Shown: piece by piece, positions 1 to 12,076 of the stretch
Layout: each line of letters starts with the position of its first letter
Position numbering within the stretch: position 1 is the first letter of the stretch
Source: Cotesia glomerata
Lineage: Eukaryota; Arthropoda; Insecta; Hymenoptera; Braconidae
DNA: 64,000 nt
Assembly: GCF_020080835.1 (NCBI RefSeq)
Contig: NC_058162.1
Span: 27,118,758 to 27,182,757 of the forward strand
Direction: 5' to 3'
The notes under the pieces: model-generated
Databases searched by the model: none
Seen by the model: the letters and a program-made list of their open reading frames with translations, nothing else
Told to the model about the DNA's origin: nothing
Made by a program: the position numbers and the translations under genes

Positions 1-756
1 TCTGGGTTAAACATTAATGATACGAAAATATCCTTATTATTTTGTTTATATCTTGTATCATTTAGCCAAAATAATTTTCTAAAAATTTAAAATCACTTTT
101 TAAAACTTTTTAGGGACGGTCCACAAAATCAAGTAATTAAAATAGCAATTTCTGGATTAAAAATTAAAGATACAAAAGTATCCTTATAATTTTTTTTGAT
201 ATCATATAAATGACATTAAGGAGTAATTAATCAGCGTTTGAAACTCTAACATCAATTTTCGAAATTTTTGATTTTTAGGGACGGTCCTTAAAATGAAGAA
301 ATTATAAAGTCTCATTTCTGGGTTAAATATTGGAGATACAAAAGTATCCTTACCATTTTTTAGACATCTTTTATCATTTAGCCAAAATAATATTTTTAAA
401 TCATTTTTTGAGATTTTTTAGGGACCTTTCTTAAAATGAAAAAATTAAAATTGCAATTTGTAGATTACATATTTAATATACAAAACTATCCTTATAATTT
501 TTTTCATATCTTCTATCATTAGCCATAATAATAATTTAAAAATTTTTAATCACTTTTAAACATTTGAGGGACGGTCCTTAAAATGAATAAATTAAAATTG
601 TAAATTCTGGGTCAAATATTGAAGATACGGAAAAATTACATGAGACCTTTTTTGTAGCAAATTAAATTTCCTATTAAAAATACTCATAATTTTTCCGAAA
701 TCTGTTATCGTTAAGCCGTAATTAATTTTTAAAAATATAATATCATATTTTGGCTC
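1..756 (+). repeat. GGACSGTCC tandem array A1 (cut by left edge)
   Basis: There are about five units, each with a TTTTTAGGGACGGTCC-type core followed by AAATTGCAATTTCTGGGTTAAATAT-like sequence and a GATACAAAAGTATCC hairpin. The right edge is the long-type unit with ccttttttgtagcaaatt and ends in taagccgtaattaattttt and a ttttggctc tail. That tail recurs at the end of array A3 (near 4523). The array starts mid-unit, so it continues left of the window. Confidence 0.9.
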
Positions 757-1700
757 ATCCCAAAAGTCTAACTCAAATGAAAACCTTATCTTAAATTTAC
801 ATTCGTTATTGCCATTTCAAGTACCAATTTTGCGGCAATAGTGACAACAGAAAGTTGTGTATTTTCCAGACTGTCATTCCAGTTTCGTTGAAAACTACCA
901 TCAGCAAAACAGCAAACAAAAACAAAACAATGATATTCCTTGCAACACGTGCAGGAAAGTACTTTATATAGTTGGTTGATATAAAATCCACCTTGTGGTC
1001 TAAACTCTTCTGGATGATTAAACTAGTTGCTGGGGGCAGTGAAGACGTAAGTGCCCGAGTTTGGTGAATAGACTGTGCGGAAATTAATTATATTCGGACA
1101 CTTACGCTGCGGGAGTGACAGGTAATGATGACTCAGGAGTACCGGGAGTTAATAGTCAGACATTGCGGGACTCTCTGGGTGGTAATAGGCTCAGGCGCAC
1201 ACAAAGGAGGCTGTGTGCCCGCGGGATATCAACCGGGTCAGTAGCATCTGGCTCTATGATGGACTAACGCACCCCGGGGACCAGGAGCGCTATCTCGAGA
1301 ATTTAGCTCAGACACGTACTAGATACTGTCTGCTCTATGATCGTCATGATAATGATCGCCTGGGTCCAGAAACTGGATTCCGATGCTGGTGCCACACCTC
1401 TGGATTAAGCTTCTGAGTATCGATATCTGATAATACCAATTAACGCTCCTAGGCATTCACACAATGCGTTATTCGATTATCAAGTTTTCCAGAGCCATCT
1501 TTTTTTATGCTTCGATTCATACCGTGGATTCTTTGAAGAGGACAACCTAAGAGGATTATCATGGAGAATGGTCAAAGCAACGTTCTATCGATCAGCTGAC
1601 TTATCATTCAAGTACCATGTCCTAGATCTTGAAGTTGAAATGCTTTTAAGTTTAATGTTAATTTTTTAAAGTCAGAGTTTGTAGGAATAAAATTTAAATT
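757..1700. other. Unique intronic DNA, no feature seen
   Basis: About 1000-1420 is less AT-rich than its surroundings and has short ORFs in several frames, but none resembles a protein family. I see no splice-site pair framing a conserved reading frame and no RNA gene. Confidence 0.5.
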
Positions 1701-2580
1701 AGGATTTTTGGGTTAAATATTGCAATTATGAAAAAATTGTGGTACCTATCTTGTAGAGAATCAAATTTCCTATCGAAATTGTTCTTATCATTTTTTTGAT
1801 ATCTCTTATCGTATAGACGTAAACGGAGTTTAAAATTCTGACCAAATGTTGGACTTTTTAGGGACGGTCCGCAAAATAAAGAAATTATAATTGTAATTTC
1901 TGGGTTAAATATTAAAGATACAAAAGTTTCCTTATCATTTTGCCAAAATAATAATTTAAAAATTTTAAATCACTTTTTTAAACCTTTTAGGGACGGTCCT
2001 TAAAATGAAGAAATTAAAGTTGCAATTTCTGGGTTGAATATTGGAGATACAAAAGTATACTTATCATTTTTTCGATCTCTGTTATCATTAAGCCAAAATA
2101 ATTATTTAAAAATTTTAAATCACTTCTTTAAAAATTTTAGGGACGATCCTTAAAATGAAAAAATTAAAATTGCAATTTCTGGGTTAAATATTGAAGGTAC
2201 AAAAGTATTCTTATCATTTTTTGTTATCTTTTAGCCAAAATAATAATTCAAAATCACTCATTTTAACTTTTTAGAGAAGGTCCTTAAAATCAAGAAATTA
2301 AAATCGCAATTTCTGGGTTAAATATTGAAAATATAAAAGTATCCTTATCATTTTTCTAATTTCTCTTATCATTTAGCCTGATAATAATTTAAAAATTCAA
2401 AATCGATTTTTTGAAACTTTTTAGGGACAGTCCTTAAAATAAAGAAATTAAAATTGCAATTTCTAGGTTAAATATTGAAGATACGAAAAAATTACAAGAC
2501 CTTTTTTGTAGGAAATTTAATTTCCTATCGTTAGTATTCTCAACATTTTTAATATTTCATATCATTTACTCGCAATTGAC
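1701..2580 (+). repeat. GGACSGTCC tandem array A2
   Basis: The array begins with a long-type edge unit (atgaaaaaattg, then aaatttcctatcgaaa) and continues through units with cores near 1861, 1991, 2141, 2274 and 2425. It closes with another long-type unit at about 2460-2580. Core spacing is about 130-150 bp. Several cores have single substitutions (GGACGATCC, GAAGGTCC, GGACAGTCC). Confidence 0.9.
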
Positions 2581-3732
2581 ATTTGTAAATTGATCACCCT
2601 CAAGAATCTGTCTTAAATCCTGAACCACTGAAGACATCAGATTGATTATCGGATTCCTGGTTCCTTTGACGTGGCTGGACGATAAAGCCAGCTGGTCTTA
2701 TTGGATGGAACAGAAAAGGGGCGCTGTTAATGAGCGCGCTACTGATGATTCGTAAGTTGTGTAACTAAAGACAAGTGTTGCACTTGAACACGTTTCAAAG
2801 TTCTGTTGGGAGTTTCTGTAGGGCTCTTGGCCACGTCTTGCCAAGGAATTATTCGGTAAAAGTTATCACTGGAGCTGCTCCGCGGTGAAGATCTAAGCTT
2901 CTGTTGACCCGGAACTGATAAAACGTTTTCCGAAATAGTTCCTAGTTTACAGCTAACAATTTATCCGAGGTGGAGCTTTTGGTAACTAATGAACGGCTTG
3001 GTAAAATGACATGGAAGACGTTTTCCGTGAGCTCAACACTCCAGACTCTGTAAAGATTTTAAAGCTCTTTGGGTAGATGCATCCACCAGACACCTCAGGA
3101 TGCTAACAATTGGAGCGTGTCGATGCTTTTATTTGCTCCTATAATGGAATACAACTCGAATATTTCTCACTCAGAATAACATTTCTCTTTCTCTTTTCCT
3201 TTTCAATGTTTGATTCCAGAGCTTCTCGCTCATTTCCCACCTCGGGAAAATATTTCCAAGGTAAAATCACTGGAACTGGATGTCATAAACATTCGCGTCG
3301 ATGAATCGAAGTTAAATCTCGGTAAATAAAATGTTGCTTGGGAAAACATCAATGACTGATATGTCTGAACGAACAACATCTTTTGTCAGATTCTTTTGCC
3401 AAGATTTACATGTAACCATCCACGGAAATACTAACTTTGTCACACCTGAGTTCATCCACTCGGTGCATTTCGTAATTGCACGCACCTGAGCCCGGTTAAT
3501 GCTCCTGTTACTTGCAAACGCTTCCTCGCTGATGGGTTTTCCAGGGAATTTTGGCATAAACTCCCAGACCGCTCAACAGGGTATCGATAATGGTAATGCC
3601 GATCCTATGCACCGCGAACACCAGACTCGACGGCTCGTAAACACCGAATGTTACTTACGATTTAGGAACCCTCGGGAGTAATTCTAATTAAATATATTTT
3701 GGATTCAAATTTGTTGAATTTTTATCAAAGTT
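2581..3732. other. Unique intronic DNA, no feature seen
   Basis: Mixed base composition. Short overlapping ORFs occur on both strands around 3110-3680, but they have no recognisable domain and the frames conflict, as expected of chance ORFs. Confidence 0.5.
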
Positions 3733-4530
3733 ACAAAAATTGCGATTTTTAGATTAAATATTGAAAATACAAAAAAATAGAGAAATTTTCTTTACAGAAA
3801 ATTTAATTCGCTATCGAAAGTATTTTTGTCATTTTTTTGATATCTCTTATCGTTTAGACGTAATTGAAGTTTTAAACTCTGAAATCAAAAGTTGGAATTT
3901 TTAGGACGGTCCTTAAAATGGAGAAATAAAAATTGAAATTTCTAGGTTAAATATTGAAGGTACCAAAGTTTCCTTATCATTTTTTTTATATTTCTTATTA
4001 TTCAGCCAAAATAATAATTAAAAAATTTTAAACCTTTTAGGGACGGTCCTTAAAATGAAGAAATTAAAATTGCAATTTCTGGGTTAAATATTGAAGATAT
4101 AAAAGTATCCTTATCATTTTTTGATATCTTTGATCATCTAGCTATAATAATCATTTAAAATCACTTATTTAAACTTTTTAGGGACGGTCCTCAAAATAAA
4201 GAAATTAAAATTGCAATTTTTGGGTTAGATATTGAAGATACATAAGTTTTCTTTTCATTTTTTCGATATCTCTTATCATTTAGCCATAATAATGATTCAA
4301 AAATTTAAAATCACTTTTTCAAACTTTTTAGGGACGGTCCACAAAATAAAGAAATTAAAATTGCAATTTCTAGGTTAGATATTGAAGATTCGATAAAATT
4401 GTAAGAGACCTTTTTTGTAGGAAATTTAATTTTCTTTCGAAAGTTGAAGTCATTTTTTTTATATCTTCTATAATTAAGCCGTAATTAATTTTTGAATAAC
4501 TAAGTTACCCAATATCGTATTTCGGCTCGT
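3733..4530 (+). repeat. GGACSGTCC tandem array A3
   Basis: A long-type left edge unit (about 3740-3900) is followed by short units with cores near 3904, 4041, 4182 and 4332. The long-type right edge ends in taagccgtaattaatttttg, then aatatcgtatttcggctc. AGCCG near 4470 and CGGCT near 4523 are inverted with respect to each other, a possible terminal stem also visible in decayed form in array A1. Confidence 0.9.
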
Positions 4531-5579
4531 TTTAAAAGTTTCTTCAAATAGTCAACTTTTTTTTCATTATTTTCCAATTACTATCCATTATTATTATCGA
4601 AACAATCGATTTCTAGATCAATATAACGAATACAATGTAAATTTTCCCGAAAAATAAGTGACTAATTTTTTTATATCCAGTTTGCGGACTATGCCGTAAT
4701 TTCACAAATTTTTAGTCCCGATAAATTTTGACATTAATCACACCATAAGCTTAAAAGTTCTGATGGAAAAATGATAGCGATTTCCATCAATGAGTATTCT
4801 CAAGCCCGGAATTTCCCGTATGAAAACCCCGAAGCAAAAATATTTAAAAACGGTAACAATGGCCCCGATAAATGAATAGCTCGAAAAATATCGTGTGAGT
4901 AAAAACGGAATTGAATAGACGGCGGTTTCACTAAAAAAGCACGCGTAATCTCTCACAGTGACATGGAATAGCATTTTCATCTGGAAGGTACCAACTTGGT
5001 GGGTAAAGGAGCCGAAGCCGGAGCTGGATCTGGAGCCGGGTTGTACCAGTGCCAGTGGCATTGCTTGAATAAGAAACTCACTTTGCTATTCAGGGTCTCT
5101 TGCGCGTTCTTATACATTTATATAGATATTCCGATATAAAAGGTCTAGACTGAGATTCAGATTCCGTTGTTGGAGTCTTGAAGGTTCCTATTCCATAAGA
5201 GAGTAACATTCAAACCAGAGTCACTTGACTTTCTGGCTCGACTCACCACTCTTATCACAATTTCCCTTGACTTGTTGGGCTTCTGCTCCATCCAATCGAT
5301 TTCAATGAATTTTCCGTCCAGGAAATTCACTTTGCTCTTTCATTTACCATTTACATTCATTCGACGATTGTCTTACACGTCATTTTCAATCTCTACCCAT
5401 CGCGCCAGATGGTAAAATAGGAATCCGTTCAGTTCCCCCTACTACGTTTTACATTCCTATAAATTATGCAACTTTGGATGGGTTTAAATTCTTCTGCTTT
5501 TACGGTTTGATTTTAGTGGGAATTTTTCTAAATAAAACAGCAAGCACAATAAAGAAGAAATAAAATTTTTAGCACTCAC
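4531..5579. other. Intronic DNA next to the 49-bp exon
   Basis: This is the start of the intron downstream of the 49-bp Rbp6 exon on the minus strand. A 107-codon minus-strand ORF at 4738-5061 begins MPLALVQPGSRSSSG. I do not recognise it as a conserved Rbp6 segment and it has no clear flanking splice signals, so I do not call it. Nothing else stands out. Confidence 0.45.
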
Positions 5580-5628
5580 CCCTGTGCCTGCTGGTCTGCT
5601 TGTCGAACATCAGCATGGCATCCTCGAT
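5580..5628 (-). CDS. Rbp6: Rbp6/Musashi-family RNA-binding protein, middle exon of RRM2
   Basis: Read on the minus strand, this 49-bp exon encodes IEDAMLMFDKQTSRHR plus the first base of a Gly codon. It follows the exon at 41497-41589 in frame, giving FEQFGP joined to IEDAMLMFDKQ, the second and third strands of RRM2 in Musashi/Rbp6. The exon stops inside the RNP1 motif (normally RGFGFVTF), so a phase-1 intron splits RNP1 and the next exon should begin with the rest of Gly then FGFVTF. I did not find that exon in 1-5579, so it probably lies beyond the left edge. The acceptor tract reads tttttgctcttgttccag and the donor gtgagtg, both strong. The exon is too short to be called from ORF length; family identity and matching splice phase support it. 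Confidence 0.92.
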
Positions 5629-6477
5629 CTGGAACAAGAGCAAAAATAAAAGATAAGTAAAGTGATGATAAGTGCCGAGTCGGATTCAACACATGATGAA
5701 AAGAAAAAATTTTTCATTGTGGATTTTCATCTCCAGCCTAGTCCGTTCTCTCCTCTTTCATGTTAACGTTTGTTCTCTTTTTATATATTTTATTTCTTTG
5801 AGTTTTATTTCTCCGGCACGTCAGCACGCACAGAGAAGCTCTTCACTTGTTCTCTTGCAGATTGAGCTGAGCAACGAGAGCAAAAAATAAAGGAAAAAGC
5901 GGGAGAGAGGTAGAGTGAAGTGAACCGGAGTGTATGTGAGCCGAGTTGAGTGTAAGGTAAAAAGGGCGCGGCAGACATATCAACCAACTCCAACTCCGAC
6001 TTCTATTCGGGGTAGTAGTAACTCCTACTGCTCGATCTCGCTGTACTCAACTCTATAGAACACTTCTGTAACTGTGCTGGTGCGTGTGTGCCGTAAAGCA
6101 CAGCTGCCTCGAGATTTACGGAGCGAACCGAGAATACGCCACCATCCCTGAGAAAGTCGATGGGTTACTAGGAAACCCAGAACGGAGGGATGCAAAGGGA
6201 GTTCAAGTGATTGTGGGGAATCTCGAGTGCCTGAAGGGATGGACACCGCCGAACACCAGCTACGGAAATGGAACCAAACGCTCGGGCCAACGGGATTTAT
6301 AGGACACCAGAAACAATACGGATTACCTAAGCTTTAAACTTTCACGGAGATCTTCCTTAGTTTCTTTTGAGATCTACAATCATCGGTGTACTTTTATCTG
6401 CTTATGCTTTTTGGATTTCTTCGATATTTGCCCGAAATATGACAAAGAAACCAAAAACTTAAACACAATTTGCCATT
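5629..6477. other. Unique intronic DNA upstream of the 49-bp exon
   Basis: On the minus strand, bases just above 5628 supply a pyrimidine-rich acceptor. The stretch 5820-6300 is less AT-rich, but its small ORFs on both strands are unrelated to known families. Confidence 0.45.
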
Positions 6478-7410
6478 GAAACTTTTTAGGAACAAAGTAC
6501 GGAACAAAGATACTAAAATGGTAAAATTTCTGGGCTAAATATTGAAGATATAAAAAAATTGTGAGATCTTTTTGGTAGAAAGTTTAATTTGCTATCGAAA
6601 GTATTTTTGGCATTTTTTTGATATCTCTAATAGTTTAGGAATAATTAAAGTTTTAAACTCTGGCATCAAATCTGAATTTTACGGACGGTCCGCAAAATAA
6701 AGAAATAAAAATTGTAAATTCTGAATATTAAAGATAGAAAAAAATCATTGTCATATTTTTGATATCTCTTATCATTCAGCAAAAATAATAATTTCAAAAT
6801 TTTAAATCACTTTTTTAAACTTTTTAGGGACGGTTCTTAAAATAAAGACATTAAAATTTTGGATTAAATATTAAAGATACAAAAGTGTCAAATTTTTTAT
6901 ATCTCTTATTTATTAAGCCATAATAATAATTTGAAAACTTAAAATCACCTTTTGAAATAATTTAGGAACGGTCCTTAAAATAAAGAAATTAAAATTGCAA
7001 TTTCTGGGTTAAATAATGAAGATACAAAAGTATCCTTATCACTTTTTATATATCTTTTATTATTTAGCTATAATAATTTAAAATCACTTATTTAAACTTT
7101 TAGGGACGGTCCCCAAAATAAAGAAATTAAAATTGCAATTTCTGGATTAATTATTGAAGATACGAAAGTATCTTTATTATTTTTTGATATCTTTTCATTT
7201 AGCCAAAATAATAATTTAAAAAATTTAAATAACTTTTTTAACTTTTAAGGGACGGTCCTTAAAATTAAGAAATTAAAATTGCAATTTCTGGGTTAAATAT
7301 TGAAGATACGAAAAAATTGTAAGAGACCTTTTTTGTAGGAAATTAAATTTCCTATTGAAATCATTCTTTCATTTTTTGATATTCCTTATCATTAAGCCGT
7401 AAATAAAAGA
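6478..7410 (+). repeat. GGACSGTCC tandem array A4
   Basis: The long-type left edge contains gctatcgaaagtatttttgg and its core reads cggacggtccgc. Short units follow with cores near 6827, 6964, 7104 and 7250, and the long-type right edge has taagagaccttttttgtagg and attaagccgtaa. Unit length is about 140-146 bp. Confidence 0.9.
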
Positions 7411-8458
7411 ATTTTGAAAATAGGTCAAAAAATTGAAGTTATAAAAAATTTCTAAAAATAACTCAATAGAATATTTTTGTAAACAATTACAAGCTAAAAG
7501 CTAAAATCTAAAAATTCTTGGTTTTAATGACACCCCGTTTGTCAAAGCGTAATCATCACAAACTAATCACAAGAGCTTTCCGTCCCAATTGAATACAAAA
7601 GCTTGGAGCAATCAGAAGAATGACTGCAAGAGCTCGAACAACAACAACAACTAAAAAGCGCCTAAAAGTTGGAGCTTTTAATGACAGGCGAGATAAAACT
7701 CCGTGTAAAAACTTTTAAATATCCGTCCAAGCATTGTTCGCATCATTTTTTCCATTAGGCCTTGTTGGTTGAATTACACGAGCATCATCGATGCAGCGCC
7801 GAAAAATGATTAGGTTCTTTGTTTATTTTCTAACCCAGATATCTATAAGGGTTTTTAAAATTACCCGGAGATCCCTCGGGTGAAAATGTAAGTGGATAAA
7901 AAAGTAAAAATATAAAAATAAATGAGTACAAGGGCGGTGGATGTTTCTCGATTGGCGAGCTAACCATTTACTATCTAGATCTCTTAGCAGGAGGGAAGAA
8001 CCTCGTAACACGCTTGAAATCGAACTTGTAATAAGGTACACCTTCTAACCATTCGCCAGACCACGATTGCACCCCGGAGATTCGACCCGAGTGAAAAAAT
8101 AAACGCAAGAAATCGGAAAAATAAAAACTAAAATATAAACACACGTTTGCTTTTTTTTTAAAATAAATGAAAGAGATAGTGCTTTTCAAATCTTCTTTTT
8201 TATATACTCTTCAATCGCATTTTACGGGTTTATTATTTATTCATTTATTGAATTGTAGAAAAAATTTTTTACTAGATTTTATATTAATTTTTTGCACTTG
8301 TTTTCATGACGGAATTTTTGGAAAATTTTTATATTACGATTTAACCGGCCGTCTCTTCTATAACACCCGCAATTCTAAACGGATCTCAATTAAACGTAAC
8401 ATACTCATTCTTTAGAGGGTTTTCGAGGTTCGAAGGTCAGCTAATTCGGTCGATTTGT
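7411..8458. other. Unique AT-rich intronic DNA
   Basis: No recognisable gene. The ORFs at 7823-8415 overlap each other on both strands and are low-complexity translations of T-rich sequence. Confidence 0.5.
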
Positions 8459-8787
8459 TTACAAATTACAGCAATTATTAATTATTAAAAAATCCCGATA
8501 ATTTTAACTTTTACTGTTTTTCCGTGCAATAACTATTTAACGCGATGTCTTAGAAAATTTCTGTTAATTTCATCTGAAAGCTTATTAAAGAAGCGTCAAT
8601 TTAGATATTTATATATTTTTGTAAATTAATTAGTTTAGGAGTTACAGCAATTTGAATGGTTAAAAATTCGACAAAAATTGGGACTTTGTGTTTTTTTGGG
8701 CAATAACTATTTAATAAGATAAACTTGTTGAATGTTTAGTAAGCTGCATCTGAAAGGTTATTAATTAAGGTTTAATTAGGATATCTA
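8459..8787. repeat. Diverged two-copy tandem repeat, about 180 bp
   Basis: Two blocks, about 8459-8607 and 8637-8787, share the order ttacagcaatt, gcaataactatttaa, then atctgaaag, ttatta and tttagatat-like sequence with similar spacing. The copies are too diverged for a confident consensus. The origin is unknown. Confidence 0.55.
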
Positions 8788-10013
8788 ACGATCGGTCAAG
8801 CCCAAAAATGCTCACTTTCTCTTATTTAATGAAATTAAACTGTTGCATTTATTTTATAAATTATTTTAGTGATATTTAAATCTACGAGATCTAAATTGTA
8901 GTGTTAATTAATTACTTTAATAGACTATTTAATTTACCCGTATTTACAATCCTAGTTTTTGGAGTCACTATTAAATCTACCAGCTGTGGAAAAAAATAAT
9001 TTTCATCTTAAAAAATGAATTTATTTATCAATATTATTTATTAAAAGAAAATAACAAATTTAAAGAATATTTTTTTTTACAAATTAAAAAAATTTTTCCA
9101 AGGATTTTAATTGAAAAAAATAATTAATTTGTATATTGAAAATAAATTTAATAATCAACAGTAAATATTTATGTATTGTATAATAAACAATAACGAAAAG
9201 CAACAGTTTTACGAGGTAGCTTTATTTTTGGCCGTAAAACAAACGGATTCAGTATTCATGCTGCGTTCAATCTCTGTCTATTTTATTTTTGTCTTCCATC
9301 CCCGTACAACATGGCCGTTCAAACGATTTTTCTTTTTGCCCACTACACTATATATATATTTATATTTGTATACACACAGTAACATTTAGTTTAATTTCTG
9401 GCTTAACATTTATTCACAGTTGAAATTGCGCTACTTGTTTGAATTGCTCCCACGCATCGTTTTTCCTACCAATCATTGCCTCACAACAGTGTTTATTTCA
9501 GCTGAAAGTGATTACACCTAATTGGACCCGAGATTTTGTTGCTATTTAAAGAAAATTTTATAAAGATAACCGAACTAGTGGTTTAATTGTTTGGGAAATA
9601 ATAGAAATGCCGGGAAATGCGTAATGTTTCGAGGATAATTTATTGTGGGGAACAATACGCAGCTCTATTGTCAAGGAACAAGAGAAGACTGACAATTGGA
9701 TATTTACACTCGATATTTCATCATTTTATTTTGTTCCTGTGATTTTTAATTGAGAAATTCAATTGTAAAAATAATTGTTTTGCAGGATAGATTATTTTTT
9801 TAGTAAAATTTCCGTTGTAAATATTAACTAATCATTTATTTGGTCTAAAAACCTTATAGAGAATGCAAAAAAAATTCAATTGGTTAATAATAATCATTAA
9901 AAATAAATTTATCGAGACTTTTAGAGCCTATTCACCGTAATTCGTGCAAATTTACGTAAGCGCGATGTAAAATTGAAAATTTCAAGTTTCTAAAAAAATA
10001 TTAAATTTATCTA
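8788..10013. other. Very AT-rich intronic DNA
   Basis: Contains long A and T runs (for example near 9065-9120) and no recognisable gene or ordered repeat. A TA dinucleotide at its right end is the left flank of the inverted-repeat element that follows. Confidence 0.5.
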
Positions 10014-11087
10014 AGGTAAAGTACCCAGTACTTGAACACTTATAAAAATGGGACCAGTACTTGAACAGACTTTTCGAATTGTTATAATACAAAATCCGTA
10101 AATTTATTATGAATAATATAAACATATTATAATTATTAAATGATACAGTAATTGATTCCTGTAAATTTTTTCAATTATAAATCAAAACAATTATATTTTT
10201 ACTAACTTAAAAGTTGACATGTCGAGAATCGCCGATAGATGCTATTTTTTTTCATGAAAAAGGTACTAAATCGTAAACCGAACAATCAGTAAAAAAAAAA
10301 ACGGTACATCATCATTTTAAGTAAAAAAAATTGTACCATTTAATGAAATAGTCTTTTCTAAATAACATTAATTTTTTGCGAAGACATAAACTATAATTTT
10401 TATATTAAATTTTAGCGTTCAACTATACCTCGAAATCTTCAAAGCGGTACCCATAACCTGAATAGGCTGAGGCCGTATAATTTTAAAAGCACTATAACCT
10501 CTTATAGGTTTATAAACTAGTGATCAGCATTGTGATTTGTATTAATTACTGCAATTTAAATAAGTTTTATGAGTAAAAATTAGTGTAGTTAAAAATTATT
10601 GAACGTTTTGAATAGAGTTTTTTTGATTTATAATTGAAAATTTGCTTTGTCATTCATGAAAAATGTAATTAAAAATTAAATACAAATATTCGTCATTTTT
10701 AAATGAATATATCAAATATTCACAGTATTATTTTTAATATTATTCAATAATATGTTATATTTCTTTTGATATTTCAATAAACCGTTTAAAATTTTTGGTG
10801 TGCCTATTGGCATATATTTTATTAGTTCAACTACTGCTCCCGGAGTGTTCAACTACCAAGGCTTGTCAGAATTGATTGTTCAACTACTACTCCTTTGATA
10901 GTCTATTTTAAAAACGTTGTCAAAATATAAATAATCAATTATCTTTGTTATTTTGGTAATCAATTCAAAACTGTTTATATTTTCATAAAAATCACTAATT
11001 TGAACTAATAATTACGTCTTCATATTTTAAAAATAGGGTTAAATAAGTTTTACTTTGAAATCTGTTCAACTAGTCGGTACTTTACCT
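10014..11087. mobile_element. Non-autonomous DNA transposon-like element with TIRs, 1074 bp
   Basis: The left end AGGTAAAGTACC (10014-10025) is exactly matched by its reverse complement at 11076-11087. The inverted match continues about 13 bp further inward with three mismatches, ending in TTGAACA/TGTTCAA. TA lies directly outside both ends (10012-10013 and 11088-11089), as for Tc1/mariner-like insertions. GTTCAAC or its complement recurs inside, for example near 10035, 10060, 10425, 10828, 10849 and 10878. No transposase reading frame is present. Superfamily is inferred from the TA flanks only. Confidence 0.7.
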
Positions 11088-12076
11088 TATAATAATAAAA
11101 AAAAAATAAATTTATAAAAAAATGTTTCTGATTTTATAAATTCTAAAAAACAATCACTCTCTTATTAACAAAACAATGACCAAATCCAGTCGATAGTATA
11201 CAAATATAACATATAAATAGAAAGGTAGCATTATAAAAAGTAAAAGTTTGTATGTATTTATTTACAAACTCGACAACAGAACAATAAAATAGCATTAAGG
11301 ATAAAATGGAATAAAATAAAAGAATAAGTATTTTTAAAAGTTGCGTTGTATCATCACATACGTAGGTCGGGACTGAAATACGTAACTACAAGAAGGAATA
11401 AAACAAAGGAAAGGACGAGGGTGAACGAGGAGGAAAAAGTTCGGGGATAAAAAGGATGCCAGAGCAGAATAGAAGTAAGTGTGAGACAAGTTCTGCTACA
11501 CTAGTAGACTCGAGTTTTCCAGTTGCGATTTCATAAGAGTAAGAACGGGTGGATCCGACCCACCTCCTTCCGTATTTTTCCTCCTTGTTCTTAGCATAGA
11601 CCCTCTCATTCCTCTTAAACTCCTTTGGAGGGACTCCCTTCTCCCAGCCAGGTCTTTTCGGTTTATTTTGTTCGCTCGAGAGAAAAGTACGCTGGCATAA
11701 TTTTTCCACGATAAACTTTCCACGAGTAGGTTCTTTTTTCCTCCTAAACTTCCTTTTTTCGACTGGAACGTATACCGCTAAATTCGTTTTCAAGCATCAC
11801 GAGTACCGCGTGCTGCTTCTCTGGACCTTTTTCCTACCGCTTTTTCTTCGCTCGCCGTCCTTTCCCTTATCTTTCCCTTACCTTTTTTTCCTTTTTACTA
11901 CACACGCTTTTTGAGAACGGCAAATGAATGAATAAACTTTGAGGTACGCTTTCTCAGGCGTGATTCAATAGGATTTTTTTAACAAAAATTATTTTTGAAT
12001 ATTGAGTGAAAAGTTTTTAGAAAAATTTTATAAAATCTAACGCTATTTTTCATACAATTCAATTTTATAATATTAT
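11088..12076. other. Intronic DNA with a pyrimidine-rich block
   Basis: About 11390-11800 has a 135-codon minus-strand ORF, rich in Lys, Arg, Glu and Pro, that matches no family I know. About 11815-11910 is strongly C/T-rich on the plus strand. No gene is called. Confidence 0.45.

Noticed and set aside
4738..5061. 107-codon minus-strand ORF close to the 49-bp exon as a further Rbp6 exon
   Set aside because: It does not begin with FGFVTF-type sequence, lacks a clear acceptor and matches no part of Musashi/Rbp6 that I know.
10014..11087. Endogenous viral element
   Set aside because: No viral-like reading frame; the boundaries are those of a TIR element.
11386..11793. 135-codon minus-strand ORF, the longest in the window
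   Set aside because: No recognised domain, low-complexity charged sequence from a purine-rich strand, overlapping ORF in another frame.
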